A stretch of DNA of 50,374 bases from the NCBI GenBank assembly GCA_964589175.1, contig CAZPRY010000030.1, positions 1 through 50,374 on the forward strand, given 5' to 3'. A program made the position numbers and the translations under genes. The notes under the pieces were generated by a model, which saw only the letters and a list, made by a program, of their open reading frames with translations, did not search any database and was not told where the DNA came from. Below are positions 35,101 through 44,921 of this stretch, piece after piece; the stretch's first letter is position 1, and each line of letters begins with the position of its first letter. The DNA comes from CAZPRY01 sp964589175. GTDB taxonomy: Bacteria; Fidelibacterota; UBA2242.

Positions 35101-38100
35101 CGCTACCCGAAAGACGCGCCGCCGCTGGAATACGACCGTGGCTACCGCTGGCGGTTGCAGGCGGTTGTCGAAGATCAGCTGGTCGGCCAGCTTTCGGAAC
35201 AGAACAGCTTCAGGACGCCGGCCCAGCCGGAAGTTCAACCGCCGGCCATTCATAGCGTCACTTTTCAATCCATAACGACGGCGCCAACGGTGGAAACCGA
35301 ACTGGCTGCTCAGAGCGATCACTACACCTTGCTGTTTTCCTGGAACGCCGAAATGACGGACCTTTTCCAACAGGCCGATAACCTGACAACCTCGACTTAC
35401 ATCTATCCACCCGATGCGACTCCGATCCCGTGGGCGGCCTCGTTTTATGTGCGGGCCCAGGCTTTCGATGCCGCCAACAATCCTTTCGGCAACCCTGTTT
35501 CGGTTTCGGATGTCTATGCCGCCACGGCACCCGCTGCGGCACTCCAGCCGGCACCGGTACTGACCGTTGAAATTCCCGTGAATACGCCGCTTTTACCTGT
35601 ATTTTCCTGGAGCAATATAAGCGGTGCGGAACGCTATCGCCTGTTGGTGAGCGCTTCCGAGGAAATCGATGAACATGCTATTCTGGCGAATCCATTGGCG
35701 GACCTGTTCGTGACGGGCAGCCGTTTTGAATGGACAACGGATCAGCCCGCGCTGGCCTATTCGACGCCCTACGTTGCACAGGTCATTGGTTACAAGCAGG
35801 AACCGGTCTCGCTTCCGTGCCAGCCTGTGAATTTCACTACCGGTGCGGTTCCCGGAGCCTCGGATAAACCGGTATTCAATGTCGTATTTGAAAGTCCCGA
35901 TCCGCGCGTCCCGACCTTCTACCAGGCGACGACCGTAGCCGGGGCGAACAATTATCGCCTGAGTGTAAGCGCCACCGAGGACATGACGGAAATCGTCTGG
36001 ACTTCGAATGCGCTGGATAATTTTCCCTACCGCTATCCCGATGATGCGCCCGGATTGCGCTACGATACGCCCTATTTCCTGCAATCGCAGGGATACATTG
36101 ACGACGCGCCGCACGGCCTGAACAGCGAAGTTATGCCTTTTCGCACCGGCTCCCAGCCGGGTGCTGACGAGCAACCCGGTTTCGACGTTCGCATTGCGGA
36201 AGGGGACCCGCTGGCGCCGGTATTTCAGATAACCGTCCGCGTGACCAATGCGACTGATTATCAATTTACGGTTTCGAGAAACAATGATTTCTCCGATATT
36301 ATCTGGACCTCCGACGGCGTATCCGCATTTCCGTTTACCTATCCTGCCTCGGCTCCGGCCTTGAATTACAATACCGTTTACTTCTCCCGGGCCCAGGGCT
36401 ATTCCGAAGGGAATCCACACGGTTTACTGAGCAATACCGTGCCGTTTACGACCGGGCCGGAGCCGGGTTCGAATGAGAGTCCGGAGCTGAGTGTTATTTT
36501 TAATAACGATCCCTTGCTGCCGCGTTTCAATCTGACGCGGCCGGTTACCGGTGCGGATGCCTACGTCATTACGGTCGCGCGCGATGTGGCCTTGAGCGAT
36601 GTCCTCTGGGAATCCGCAGCCGTGAACCAGTTTCCGTATCCCTATCCGGGCGATCCCGCGCTTGAGCACGGCGGTATCTATTATGCCCGTACCTCGGCCT
36701 TTAAAAACAGCCAGCCCCACGGATTACCCGGACGAATTACGCTGTTCCAGATACCGCAGATGACCAGGCCGGTTCTGCTGGAATCACCTTTATTCAGCTG
36801 GAATCCGACCGATCCGGCCGGAGTCCGCTACGATCTCAAGGTCAGCCTTCTCGAGGATATGTCTTCCCCGGTCTGGACGCAGTCGGCTAATGTCACTCAT
36901 ACCGATTACCCGGAAGACGTTTTCGCCTGGTCGACGACCTACTACTGGCAGGTCGAGTCCTTCGACGGCGGCGGGGAACGGATCGGTTCTCCCAGCGCCG
37001 TAGGCTATTTTGTTACGCCGAGCATCGAGCCGCCCAATCCGACGGCGCCGGTCGATGTCGAGATTGAGACGCCCTATCCCAATTTCTCATGGTCGCCGGT
37101 GACCCAGGCGGCCCGGTACCGCATCCGGCTGTCGGACAGTCCCGATCTGTCGGTGATTTTTTGGAGCAGTGAACCCGCTGTGGCCGGTGTACGCTACCCG
37201 GAGGACGCCTTGCACCTGAGTGAGCAGACCAATTATTACTGGCAGGTGGAAGCCCTCGATAGTGACGGCGACCGCATCGGGGAGGCCAGCCGGATCGTTA
37301 GCTTCCGAATTGCACAGCTGCCCCAGGTAAGGCTGAATTCACCGGTGAATGAAGCGGTTTCGTCATTGACGCCGACTTTCCGCTGGAACCGGCCTGGTAA
37401 TGCCAATCGCTATCGTATAGTGATCGGCACTCCGGAAGATCTGGCGAATGTGCTCTTCGAACAGGTGGTTACGACCAATGAGTTGACCTATCCGGGCTCG
37501 CCGGCCTTGCAGGACGGTAGCCTCTATTTCTGGCAGGTGACGATCGTCGATGCCTCCGATAATGTCATCGGCCGGCCCAGCCAGACCGCATCGTTTTCCA
37601 CACCGGCTCCGGAAGGCATCATGTTGACCAGCCCCGTCGATGTCACGATCGACGATCTGCAGCCGCAGTTCACCTGGTCGCGTATGACCGGGGCCGATTC
37701 TTATATGATCGAACTGATATTGAACGATGAAACGATCTGGACCCGGACCGTTAATAATAATCAGGCGCAACTGCCCGGTTCCCAAAGATTATCCAACGGC
37801 CAGAGCTATACCTGGAATGTTCAGTCGATCGATCGGGACGCCAATCCCATCGGTAACCGGCCGTCCGCCGGCTTTCAGACACGCGCCCTGCAAAAGGTGA
37901 CCTTGAGTTCACCGCTTAACATTGAGATTTCAACCACCACGCCGAATTTCCAGTGGGAAGTGCTCCCGGATGTGCCCGGTTATCGTATCGAAGTCAGCGA
38001 TAACGCCGATTTCAACAGTCTCTGGTCGGCGGCTACTGCCCAGAATCACATCGGTTATCCGGGCGATCCGGCGCTGCAATTCAATGTCGAATATTTCTGG

Positions 38101-38811
38101 CGGGTGATTGCGCTGGACCAGAACAGCAACCCGGTCGGCGAATGGAGCGATCCCGGCTCGTTTCGGATCACGAATCGCTTTATCATCAATTTGGTATCGC
38201 CGGTCAGCACGGCCGTCTATACGCTGTCGCCCATGTTTACCTGGCAGGCCAACGAAAACGTCGCGCGCTATAAAATCCGCGTCGCCGCCGACAACGGTTT
38301 CTCCGACATCTTATGGAGCATGGATGAGATCCGGTCGGGGCAGGTGCAATACCCGTCAATCGGCGTTCCTTCACTGGCCTACGGCAGTACGTATTACTGG
38401 GATGTTCAAGCTCTGGCCGAAGACGGCAGCTCCCTGGGCGACCCCTGCGCGTCAGCCTCATTTCCGGTGTCCGGTGTTAGGGTGCCGGAACCGATTGCCC
38501 CGGTGGAAGTCCAGGTGGAGACGCTGAATCCGAATTTCTCCTGGACGGAAGTGACCGGTGCTGCAAAATATACCCTGATCGTTGCCAAAGATGAAAACCT
38601 GTCGGAAATCACCTATCAGAATGCCAATATTGCGGATCTCGGAATCACCTATCCGGCATCGGGCGCGATTCCGCTGGAATTTGCGAAAACTTATTACTGG
38701 CGGGTGCAGGCCTTCGATAATGAGGGCAACCCGGTCGGCGATCCGAGCCCGGTCGTGCGCTTTGCGACACCGACATCGATGTTAGAAATAATCCTTGAAT
38801 TCGGACCATGA
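32143..38811 (+). CDS. Giant exported protein of about twenty Fn3-like repeats
   Basis: 2222 residues. A hydrophobic signal segment (about 17-34, ending L-A-L-S-Q) is followed by an N-terminal domain of about 160 residues and then roughly twenty degenerate Fn3-like repeats of 80-110 residues. The repeat pattern is P-x-F-x-W near the start, Y-x-(I/L)-x-(I/V)-S/A, Y-P-x-D-A-P-x-L in the middle, and Y-Y-W-x-V-x-A-x-D near the end. Repeats 10-13 are a divergent subgroup with H-G-L and G-x-x-P-G linkers. Unlike the two other giants there is no N-Y-P-N-P-F-N sorting domain; the protein simply ends after the last repeat. It may therefore stay in the periplasm or associate with the barrel encoded downstream. 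Start ATG 32143 has CAGG 8 nt upstream. The FecR gene starts 4 bp after its stop. Confidence 0.88.
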   Translation: MINFVGRMRSKYFQTGIRLLMAVGLLLLPGLALSQTGLDVDVVMSDIAEDLVGVNVYDWLDVFSVTVTNNEAGPIQYRVIFSLVLTNSSVASGEVASGYTRLGTEKYDGVNGAGVLAASSEITLDKSNYRLGHLFVDPNFNEVLVKSGVLPAGDYEIDIRVQVDEFGDGEELYFVNINDPNVQTVTLPIIERSVTLPSPPVLSLPSDQTIVNQGNPTFTWLSINAAPGVKVRYKISICERENGQSYEEAMDNLTFWTNNWGGLNIYGDDPVPGTGSQVNINWTYPSEADDFQAGREYVWQVIAYDVDHVYNWDEQNPALSEIWAFYFGSPPTLLRPANNSRDIATVRPTFGWSSVQGTYDYEIWISDKEDPDVEAPFWDAVVTSPSYRYPEDAPALVPGGNQTYYWKVRTNPSEVTPGEWSTPVFNFGISALALVNPRHDAIESTIRPSFVWRSPADVPAFELRISGAEDATIDNPFYSEVVTFPPFIYPSDAPPLQPGALYHWTILRLDQNEEVVGEPDDYPVFRFRVQNTELNLPAEGANLITLSPTFSWDAAAEIPNFELQIASEDDPLFEHPVFTVVTQSRTFQYVGDVTALIPGKNYFWRIVALDAGEVVIGEYTDYIIRNVFHVQPVDLLLPQNDEIVNTCRPFFSWKALQGMSNFELRLGGPDDPNVESPLATIAVSGTEHLMYPADAEFELCCNELQKTFYWTVICLDDENNPIGDAADYQRSVFSIRNMALLEPQDGVTLTTLTPTFTWEAPQNQSAASIRFSGEEDSRVETPFASVIVPGQSYTPQSGQIDFGPGHFYFWTVYPADRSNNECPLSNAQIRSFRMPELRIIAPAGNEVDNAHPQFQWETMAGITGYEVMLIDETRAVEVFKEQVSSSPYNSPVALGPGNRYSWQVQALNNSGDPIGDASDPAAFTVQPIELLAPISNSVLMPSVVSSIQPVFRWRAPTGLNQFKLTVIVAESDQILYENSGIYGISFRYPKDAPPLEYDRGYRWRLQAVVEDQLVGQLSEQNSFRTPAQPEVQPPAIHSVTFQSITTAPTVETELAAQSDHYTLLFSWNAEMTDLFQQADNLTTSTYIYPPDATPIPWAASFYVRAQAFDAANNPFGNPVSVSDVYAATAPAAALQPAPVLTVEIPVNTPLLPVFSWSNISGAERYRLLVSASEEIDEHAILANPLADLFVTGSRFEWTTDQPALAYSTPYVAQVIGYKQEPVSLPCQPVNFTTGAVPGASDKPVFNVVFESPDPRVPTFYQATTVAGANNYRLSVSATEDMTEIVWTSNALDNFPYRYPDDAPGLRYDTPYFLQSQGYIDDAPHGLNSEVMPFRTGSQPGADEQPGFDVRIAEGDPLAPVFQITVRVTNATDYQFTVSRNNDFSDIIWTSDGVSAFPFTYPASAPALNYNTVYFSRAQGYSEGNPHGLLSNTVPFTTGPEPGSNESPELSVIFNNDPLLPRFNLTRPVTGADAYVITVARDVALSDVLWESAAVNQFPYPYPGDPALEHGGIYYARTSAFKNSQPHGLPGRITLFQIPQMTRPVLLESPLFSWNPTDPAGVRYDLKVSLLEDMSSPVWTQSANVTHTDYPEDVFAWSTTYYWQVESFDGGGERIGSPSAVGYFVTPSIEPPNPTAPVDVEIETPYPNFSWSPVTQAARYRIRLSDSPDLSVIFWSSEPAVAGVRYPEDALHLSEQTNYYWQVEALDSDGDRIGEASRIVSFRIAQLPQVRLNSPVNEAVSSLTPTFRWNRPGNANRYRIVIGTPEDLANVLFEQVVTTNELTYPGSPALQDGSLYFWQVTIVDASDNVIGRPSQTASFSTPAPEGIMLTSPVDVTIDDLQPQFTWSRMTGADSYMIELILNDETIWTRTVNNNQAQLPGSQRLSNGQSYTWNVQSIDRDANPIGNRPSAGFQTRALQKVTLSSPLNIEISTTTPNFQWEVLPDVPGYRIEVSDNADFNSLWSAATAQNHIGYPGDPALQFNVEYFWRVIALDQNSNPVGEWSDPGSFRITNRFIINLVSPVSTAVYTLSPMFTWQANENVARYKIRVAADNGFSDILWSMDEIRSGQVQYPSIGVPSLAYGSTYYWDVQALAEDGSSLGDPCASASFPVSGVRVPEPIAPVEVQVETLNPNFSWTEVTGAAKYTLIVAKDENLSEITYQNANIADLGITYPASGAIPLEFAKTYYWRVQAFDNEGNPVGDPSPVVRFATPTSMLEIILEFGP

Positions 38812-38815
38812 ACCT

Positions 38816-40012
38816 ATGAAAATGCGAAAATTCTTTAAAATTATTATCTTCGGATCTGTTCTGCTGATTTTCGTCGGCATGCATTCGCCTTTGAACGCGA
38901 CAGCGCGCTCCATTGCCGTTCTGGCCAAGATCAACGGCCGCCTGGATGTCAATGAGATTGTCGATCCCGGCTGGCGCATCGCCAACATGGGGCAGATGCT
39001 CTCCAACGGCGATCGCCTGCGCTCCGGCGCGGAAGCCTGGGCGGCGATCTTCTTCCTGGACGGCTCGCAGATCAAGATGCATGAAAACTCGAACTTCACC
39101 ATCCAGTCCGAGCGCGAGAAAGAACGCGCCCTCAAAACCACGATTAAGGTGGCGCAGGGTGAAATGTGGATGAAAGTACCGCCTGATAAGGGCTCCAATT
39201 TCAAGATCGAGACGCCGACCAGCGTGGCGTCGGTGAAAGGCACCGAATTTAACCTGCGCGTCGAGCAGGACGGCACCACGTTTCTGACGGTCATCGAAGG
39301 TTCCGTGGAGTTCCTGAATGAACTGGGGCGGGTGTTGGCGACCGAGATGACCTCCTGTATGGCCGCCCAGAATGAGGCGCCCTCCGCGCCGCAGCGCGTT
39401 ACGCGCCGCGAAGTGCCCAGCTGGGACAAAGAAGTGCGGCAGGACTTGAAACTGGTCACGACTTTCTCACAGGCGGGGGATAAGGAGATGTCGCGCCCGT
39501 TCAACGTGGACATCGAGGTCCAGGATATCCGCAGCAGCCAGCGGTCCCTGACCTACGGCGCCAATATCCTGGTCACCGGCGACGATGAGAATTTGCTGTT
39601 CTCCGAGGACGGCGGCCAGACCTGGGACAAAGAACTCTCCCTGAAGACGGTCAAGGGCAAGGCGGTTGTCAAGTGTAAATCCCTGACGGCGGGCACCAAG
39701 CTGCTGCTGGCTTCCGGCGAAGATTGCGCTCCGGCCAAACTGGCGGTCGATGTGAAGTTATCGGAGAAGCGCCTTGACACCATGAAGAGCAAGGCGAGCA
39801 ATGTGGTTGATAGACTCGGCGATGATGATCTCAAGTCCAAGATCGCCGGCAAGGAATATAAGACCGGGGCGATTACCAAGGGCAGCGGGAATATTAACGA
39901 TGTCCTGACGAACCTGGAAAGCGGGAAGTACGAGGTTCTGGAACGCACCGTGATCGAAGAGCCCGACGGCCGGGTCAAAGTGTTTCTGAGGGTTAAGCAG
40001 AGTAGTGAGTGA
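38816..40012 (+). CDS. FecR-domain envelope protein
   Basis: A 398-residue protein. An N-terminal hydrophobic segment (about 6-27) acts as signal peptide or anchor. A FecR domain covers about 45-180: N-G-D-R-L-R-S-G-A-E-A-W-A-A-I-F-F, then G-E-M-W-M-K-V, and F-K-I-E-T-P-T-S-V-A-S-V-K-G-T-E-F, the most conserved family motif. The C-terminal part includes a short segment like a BNR repeat (L-L-F-S-E-D-G-G-Q-T-W-D) and a coiled region. FecR domains in the periplasm commonly serve as sensors or scaffolds. Neighbouring barrel and CHASE2-cyclase genes suggest a joint signalling unit. ATG 38816 is chosen, 4 bp after the previous stop; an in-frame TTG at 38795 would overlap that gene. No strong ribosome binding site is seen, so coupling is likely. 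Confidence 0.9.
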   Translation: MKMRKFFKIIIFGSVLLIFVGMHSPLNATARSIAVLAKINGRLDVNEIVDPGWRIANMGQMLSNGDRLRSGAEAWAAIFFLDGSQIKMHENSNFTIQSEREKERALKTTIKVAQGEMWMKVPPDKGSNFKIETPTSVASVKGTEFNLRVEQDGTTFLTVIEGSVEFLNELGRVLATEMTSCMAAQNEAPSAPQRVTRREVPSWDKEVRQDLKLVTTFSQAGDKEMSRPFNVDIEVQDIRSSQRSLTYGANILVTGDDENLLFSEDGGQTWDKELSLKTVKGKAVVKCKSLTAGTKLLLASGEDCAPAKLAVDVKLSEKRLDTMKSKASNVVDRLGDDDLKSKIAGKEYKTGAITKGSGNINDVLTNLESGKYEVLERTVIEEPDGRVKVFLRVKQSSE

Positions 40013-40057
40013 AAATTGCTTGAAAGCAAATAAAGTAAACAGACTTGGTTGGGGATT

Positions 40058-42427
40058 ATGGGGAAAAAGATCAGAAATCGACATTGTCTGAAAATCGTTA
40101 TCGCCTTGATGATCGCCGGCGTTGCGGCTCTGTATGCGCAGAGTGATTACATCGAGCCGAATATCCTGCACCAGCCGCTTGAGAAGCATTACGAGGGGCA
40201 GGATCTGGTTATCGAAGCAATCGTCACGGATAACATCGCTGTGCAGGAGGTCTTCCTCTTCTATCGATCGATCGGCGAATCCAATTATAAATACCTGGAA
40301 ATGTTTCTCGAATTCAACGCCTTTGCGGTGGAAATTCCGCAGGAAGAGATCACATCGACCGGCATCGAGTACTATATCCAGGCCTCTGATCCGGATGGGA
40401 ACCTGGCGACCGCACCACGCCGCCGCGCTTCCGAAAATCCCTACCGGATCGCCTATATTTCCGCCTCAGCCACAACCCCGCCGGATATGCTGCTGATCAG
40501 CCCCGTGCCGGGCGAAGTGCTCGAAGACGGCAACCAGGTCATCATCATCTCGTTGTATGACCGCGAAGACGATGTTAATGTCTTCAGCGCCAGTTTACTG
40601 ATCGATGGGGAAGATGTCACCAAAAACGCCGTCGTGACGCAGGATTTGATCTCCTACATCCCGGCCGTCAATTTCAGCGACGGGGAGCACAGCATCGAGT
40701 TTTCCATCGCCGACCGCACCGGCAACAAATCCATCTCGGGGCGCTGGTCTTTCTGGGTTTCCGAAAAGCGCGTCGAAAAAACCTTCTGGGCTGATGCCCA
40801 GATTCAGGGCACTTTCGACACGGAATCGTACTATAACAAATTTTACGGCAAGGAACAGCCCGAGAACCGGCCGCTCGATACGGAAAAATCGCGCCTGAAT
40901 CTCAGCTTCAACCGCGATTGGTTTAAATCCAGCCTCACCGTGGCCCTGAATACGCACGTCAACCAGGATGCCCGCGATTATGACAACCGCCGGCAGCCGC
41001 TCAACCGTTACCGTTTCATGGTGAAAGTGCCGTACGTAACGGTCCAGGGCGGCGATCAGAATCCCTATTTCTCGGAACTGACGCTCAAGGGCGCGCGCAT
41101 CCGCGGACTGGTCACATCGGTGACGACCAATTCTTTCAAGGCGATGCTCATCTCCGGTGAAACAAAGAAGAAAATCCCTGGCATCACGACGGGAGCGTTG
41201 GACAGTCTGCAGCATGATAAAGGAACTTTACGCCGCAAGGTCACCGGTGTGAGCGCCAGTTTCAATCTTAAAGACTATTGGGAGATCGGCGTGAATTACC
41301 TGGAAGCGCAGGACGACACGGCCAGCTTCAGCGATAACTATTTCGATTCCTTCGGCGAAGTCACCGAGGCTTTTCCGACGCGCTACCAGGCACCCCAAAA
41401 CCGCACGGCGGGTATCAACACGCGCTTGCGTTTCTGGGCCAATCACATCGATCTGCTGGCTTACTGGGCGGTTTCTTCCTACACCGATGACAGCAGCCTG
41501 CCCGGCGATTTGCAAACGACGATTACAACCTATGATAAAGATCGTTCCCTGGACCAGAATATCGTCGAGGGAACCTACTGGCTGGAAATGAACACCAGTT
41601 TCAAACGTTTCGATGTCAAAGCACTGATGCGCCGCGTGCCGCGTAATTTTACTTCGCTCGGCAATCCCTCTCTGCAGACGGACATCCTGAGCAAGAAAAT
41701 TGACACCCGCATTAAATTCTGGGAAGACCGCATCACGATGGGCCTGGGCTATGAGGACCGTCGCGACAATCTGGATGAAATCGACAAGCAGACGACCAAT
41801 ATCGACGCCTACAACGGCCAGTTAAGCCTGTCCGGCATCGGCGGCATGGGTTTTACGCTCGGTTACCGCCTGATGCAGCGCAACGGCAGCCCGGTGGTCA
41901 TCGACACCGCTATGGCCCTGGCCGAGGATTACTCGTCGACGATTTCGATCGGGCCGACCTACAACTTCACCCTGAGAGACGTGAAAATCGGGGTGGCCGG
42001 GAATATCATGCTGATGGGCTTCAACGACGATGCCAATCCGGACGCCAATTTTACCAACAATTCCTACATGCTTACCGTTTCGCAACTCTATCCTTCGGCG
42101 CTATCGGTGAATGTCGGTTTCGGTATCTCGGAAAATGTACCGAACGCGGGGGAGAAGACGCTCTTCAGCATTCTCAACAGTAAAATCGCCTACCCCTTCC
42201 TGGATAACCGGCTGAAGCTTTTCCTGAACCTGGGATTGATCAACGGCAATAAGAAAGATGAGATCAATAATCAGAAGCTGACCGCCGCCATCGGCGGCCA
42301 GTGGAAATTCCTGGAGAACCATTTCATCGGCTTCGATTTCGGGCGTGTGGCCGTTGATGATTTCCTCGATCCGTTGAACGATTATTCTGAAGCCAGGGCG
42401 AGGATCAAATACAAATACAAATTCTGA
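40058..42427 (+). CDS. Outer-membrane beta-barrel protein with N-terminal Ig-like domains
   Basis: A 789-residue protein. Signal peptide (about 1-28, ending A-A-L-Y-A-Q). Two Ig/cadherin-like domains (about 35-130 and 140-235) carry G-I-E-Y-Y-I-Q-A-S-D-P-D-G and F-S-D-G-E-H-S-I-E-F patterns. From about residue 250 to the end, amphipathic strands with alternating aromatic residues and G-Y/R-L patterns fit a large transmembrane barrel. The protein ends K-Y-K-Y-K-F; a terminal Phe is a known Bam-recognition feature. No plug or TonB box was recognised. It lies between the FecR and CHASE2-cyclase genes. It may provide an outer-membrane site for the giant Fn3-repeat protein or FecR; this is inference. 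ATG 40058 is preferred to an in-frame TTG at 40049. Confidence 0.85.
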   Translation: MGKKIRNRHCLKIVIALMIAGVAALYAQSDYIEPNILHQPLEKHYEGQDLVIEAIVTDNIAVQEVFLFYRSIGESNYKYLEMFLEFNAFAVEIPQEEITSTGIEYYIQASDPDGNLATAPRRRASENPYRIAYISASATTPPDMLLISPVPGEVLEDGNQVIIISLYDREDDVNVFSASLLIDGEDVTKNAVVTQDLISYIPAVNFSDGEHSIEFSIADRTGNKSISGRWSFWVSEKRVEKTFWADAQIQGTFDTESYYNKFYGKEQPENRPLDTEKSRLNLSFNRDWFKSSLTVALNTHVNQDARDYDNRRQPLNRYRFMVKVPYVTVQGGDQNPYFSELTLKGARIRGLVTSVTTNSFKAMLISGETKKKIPGITTGALDSLQHDKGTLRRKVTGVSASFNLKDYWEIGVNYLEAQDDTASFSDNYFDSFGEVTEAFPTRYQAPQNRTAGINTRLRFWANHIDLLAYWAVSSYTDDSSLPGDLQTTITTYDKDRSLDQNIVEGTYWLEMNTSFKRFDVKALMRRVPRNFTSLGNPSLQTDILSKKIDTRIKFWEDRITMGLGYEDRRDNLDEIDKQTTNIDAYNGQLSLSGIGGMGFTLGYRLMQRNGSPVVIDTAMALAEDYSSTISIGPTYNFTLRDVKIGVAGNIMLMGFNDDANPDANFTNNSYMLTVSQLYPSALSVNVGFGISENVPNAGEKTLFSILNSKIAYPFLDNRLKLFLNLGLINGNKKDEINNQKLTAAIGGQWKFLENHFIGFDFGRVAVDDFLDPLNDYSEARARIKYKYKF

Positions 42428-42481
42428 TCGTCAACAGCACCTCATGTCCATAATTCAAGCGACTGAAAGGCACTGGTTGTA

Positions 42482-44893
42482 ATGCTGAAACGAAAACATG
42501 TTGTCGGCCTGGGAATCACGATCCTCTCGGTTTTGGTGATTATCATCCTGCAGGCTGCGGGCATATTCGATTTTTTAAACTATCGCGTCTATGATTTCTG
42601 TTTCCGGACCCGCGGACCGCTCTCCGGCTGGGCTGCCCGCCAGGACAATTCAGCGGACAGCCTGGATGTGGTCCTGATCGATGTGGACGATGAGACCTAT
42701 CGCCTGATCGAGGGTTGGCCTTATCCGCGCGGTAAAGTCTGGAACAGGGTTATCATGAATCTGGCCAATGCCGGCGCCAAAGTGATCGCATTCGATGTTC
42801 AGTTTGATTCGCGCGATTCCTACACCACCAAAGTCATGGAAGTCTTCAATAACCGGCTGCCGCAGGGTTATTTCGACGGCGACGTGCAGTTCGCCGAGGC
42901 GGTTGAATATGCGCAGCAGAAGGGCACCAGGGTCGTCCTGTCGTCCACGATCAAGATGGAACCGACCCGCATTCCTCCGCAAATGCTCGTCAAACCGAAC
43001 GATTATATCATGGCGGCCGGACCCGAACTGGGTTTGGTGGACGATTATCTCGACCAGGACGGATTCACGCGGCGCTACCCGATTTTCGGCGTCATGCAGC
43101 ATGAGCCCGATAAATGGTACCTGTCGCTGGGCATGAAAGCCATCATGGCCTACCTGGATATGGACACGAATGCGGAAATTTATTACGACCGGGAAAAGGA
43201 GGAGTACACTTTCGGTGATCTACGCATTCCTTCCTATGGCAAAGACACCCAGTTTTTCCTGGTCAACTGGTATGGACCCTCATCGCAGGCGCGCCTGGAC
43301 GGATCCACCGATCCCTGGTGCACCTTCCGGCGTTTCCCGTTGTCGAATATCGTAGATACGCAGGATTTCGATCTGGCCGGTGAAGACACCGACTGGATGG
43401 ATAACTTCGATCCGAACAGCAGTTTCAATCAAATGATTGCGATGCTGAATCCGGATTATGTCGTGCCGCCCAGCCCATTCAAGAACAAAATCTGCATCAT
43501 CGGCGTTTCCGTCGAGGTGCTGCACGATTACAATAAAACTCCCTTCTATAATTATCTCGGCAAGACGACTCTGCTGCCGGGATTCGAGTACCATGCCAAC
43601 GCCATTCAGACCGTGCTGGACCGCAACTATATTAAGGTCGCGGGCGGAACGCTGGAATTTTCCCGCGATTCGGTCCTGACCCTGGTCTGGATTACGCTCC
43701 TGAGCGCCCTGATCGCCTACCTGCTGATCCGTTTCCTGGAGCCGCTCTGGGGCGGCCTCCTGGTTGCCCTGGAAATCATGGTCTACCTGAGCATCAGCGT
43801 CGGGCTCTTTTTGAATGATGCCCTCTGGCTGATCAAATTGATCGTCGGAAACGCCGATAAGATTCACATGCCGGCGATCGGCGCTTCGCTGGTTGTGCCG
43901 GTCATTCCGCCCATCGGCGCCATCGCGATTACCTATCTGAGTAATGTGCTCTATAATTTTATACTGGAACGCCGCGATAAGCAGTTTCTCAAGTCCACCT
44001 TCGGGACCTACATTTCACCGGAACTGATTGACCAAATGTACGAGACCAAACAGAAACCCAAATTGGGCGGGGCCGAAAACTACCACACGGCCTTCTTCTC
44101 GGATATCCAGGGCTTCTCGACCTTCTCCGAACAACTCTCCGCTTCCAAAGTCGTGGAGCTGCTCAACGATTACCTGTCAGCCATGACGGATATCCTGCTG
44201 GCGAATAAAGGTACGCTGGATAAGTATATCGGCGACGCCATCGTGGCTTTCTGGGGTGCGCCCGTGCCGGTCGAAAATCACGAGTATTACGCCTGCCTGA
44301 CCGCCCTGCAGATGCAGGAAAAACTGGGTGAGTTGCGTGAAAAATGGCAGGCGGACGGTGACAAATGGCCCGAGGGCGTGCGCAATCTGCGGATGCGTAT
44401 CGGTGTCGCTTCGGGACGTATGGTCACCGGCAATATGGGTTCGCATGTGCGTATGAATTACACCCTGATGGGCGATATGGTCAACACGACTGCCCGCCTC
44501 GAATCCTCCGCCAAGCAGTACGGCATTTACATCCAGGTGCTCGAGACTACTTATCAAAAAGTCGGGGATAAGTTCGTCTGGCGCGACCTGGATTATGTGA
44601 AAGTCAAGGGCAAGAATATCCCGGTGCAGGTCTATGAACTCCTGGCCGAGGCCGGCCAGGCCCGGCCCGAGGACCAGAAACTGCTGGAAGTCTTTGACCG
44701 GGCCCGCGCCCTCTATCGCGAACGCAAATGGGATGAGGCGATCGAGGCTTTTCGCGAAGCCGACAGCCTGGAGGACATGTTCCCCGGCCGGGCGATCAAT
44801 CCCAGCCGCATTTATATCGGGCGCTGCGAGTATTATAAGAACGTGCCGCCTGAAGACGATTGGGACGGCTCCTGGACCCTGAAAAGCAAGTAA
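42482..44893 (+). CDS. CHASE2-domain class III adenylate cyclase
   Basis: An 803-residue membrane protein. One N-terminal helix (about 8-28), an extracytoplasmic CHASE2 domain (about 35-395), three membrane helices (about 400-490), then a class III cyclase domain (about 530-720). Catalytic residues are complete: metal-binding D541 (F-S-D-I-Q-G-F) and D585 (Y-I-G-D-A), purine-binding K581 and T661, and transition-state N668 and R672. Lys plus Thr at the purine positions indicates an adenylate cyclase of class IIIb rather than a guanylate cyclase. A C-terminal helical tail (about 730-790) resembles one TPR. CHASE2 is thought to sense periplasmic signals, so this gene gives the operon a cytoplasmic cAMP output. 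It is the last gene of the run, 54 bp after the barrel gene. The start has AAAGG upstream at a longish spacing. Confidence 0.93.
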   Translation: MLKRKHVVGLGITILSVLVIIILQAAGIFDFLNYRVYDFCFRTRGPLSGWAARQDNSADSLDVVLIDVDDETYRLIEGWPYPRGKVWNRVIMNLANAGAKVIAFDVQFDSRDSYTTKVMEVFNNRLPQGYFDGDVQFAEAVEYAQQKGTRVVLSSTIKMEPTRIPPQMLVKPNDYIMAAGPELGLVDDYLDQDGFTRRYPIFGVMQHEPDKWYLSLGMKAIMAYLDMDTNAEIYYDREKEEYTFGDLRIPSYGKDTQFFLVNWYGPSSQARLDGSTDPWCTFRRFPLSNIVDTQDFDLAGEDTDWMDNFDPNSSFNQMIAMLNPDYVVPPSPFKNKICIIGVSVEVLHDYNKTPFYNYLGKTTLLPGFEYHANAIQTVLDRNYIKVAGGTLEFSRDSVLTLVWITLLSALIAYLLIRFLEPLWGGLLVALEIMVYLSISVGLFLNDALWLIKLIVGNADKIHMPAIGASLVVPVIPPIGAIAITYLSNVLYNFILERRDKQFLKSTFGTYISPELIDQMYETKQKPKLGGAENYHTAFFSDIQGFSTFSEQLSASKVVELLNDYLSAMTDILLANKGTLDKYIGDAIVAFWGAPVPVENHEYYACLTALQMQEKLGELREKWQADGDKWPEGVRNLRMRIGVASGRMVTGNMGSHVRMNYTLMGDMVNTTARLESSAKQYGIYIQVLETTYQKVGDKFVWRDLDYVKVKGKNIPVQVYELLAEAGQARPEDQKLLEVFDRARALYRERKWDEAIEAFREADSLEDMFPGRAINPSRIYIGRCEYYKNVPPEDDWDGSWTLKSK

Positions 44894-44921
44894 CGTTGTT
44901 TGACAGTCTTGCAGTGAACTA

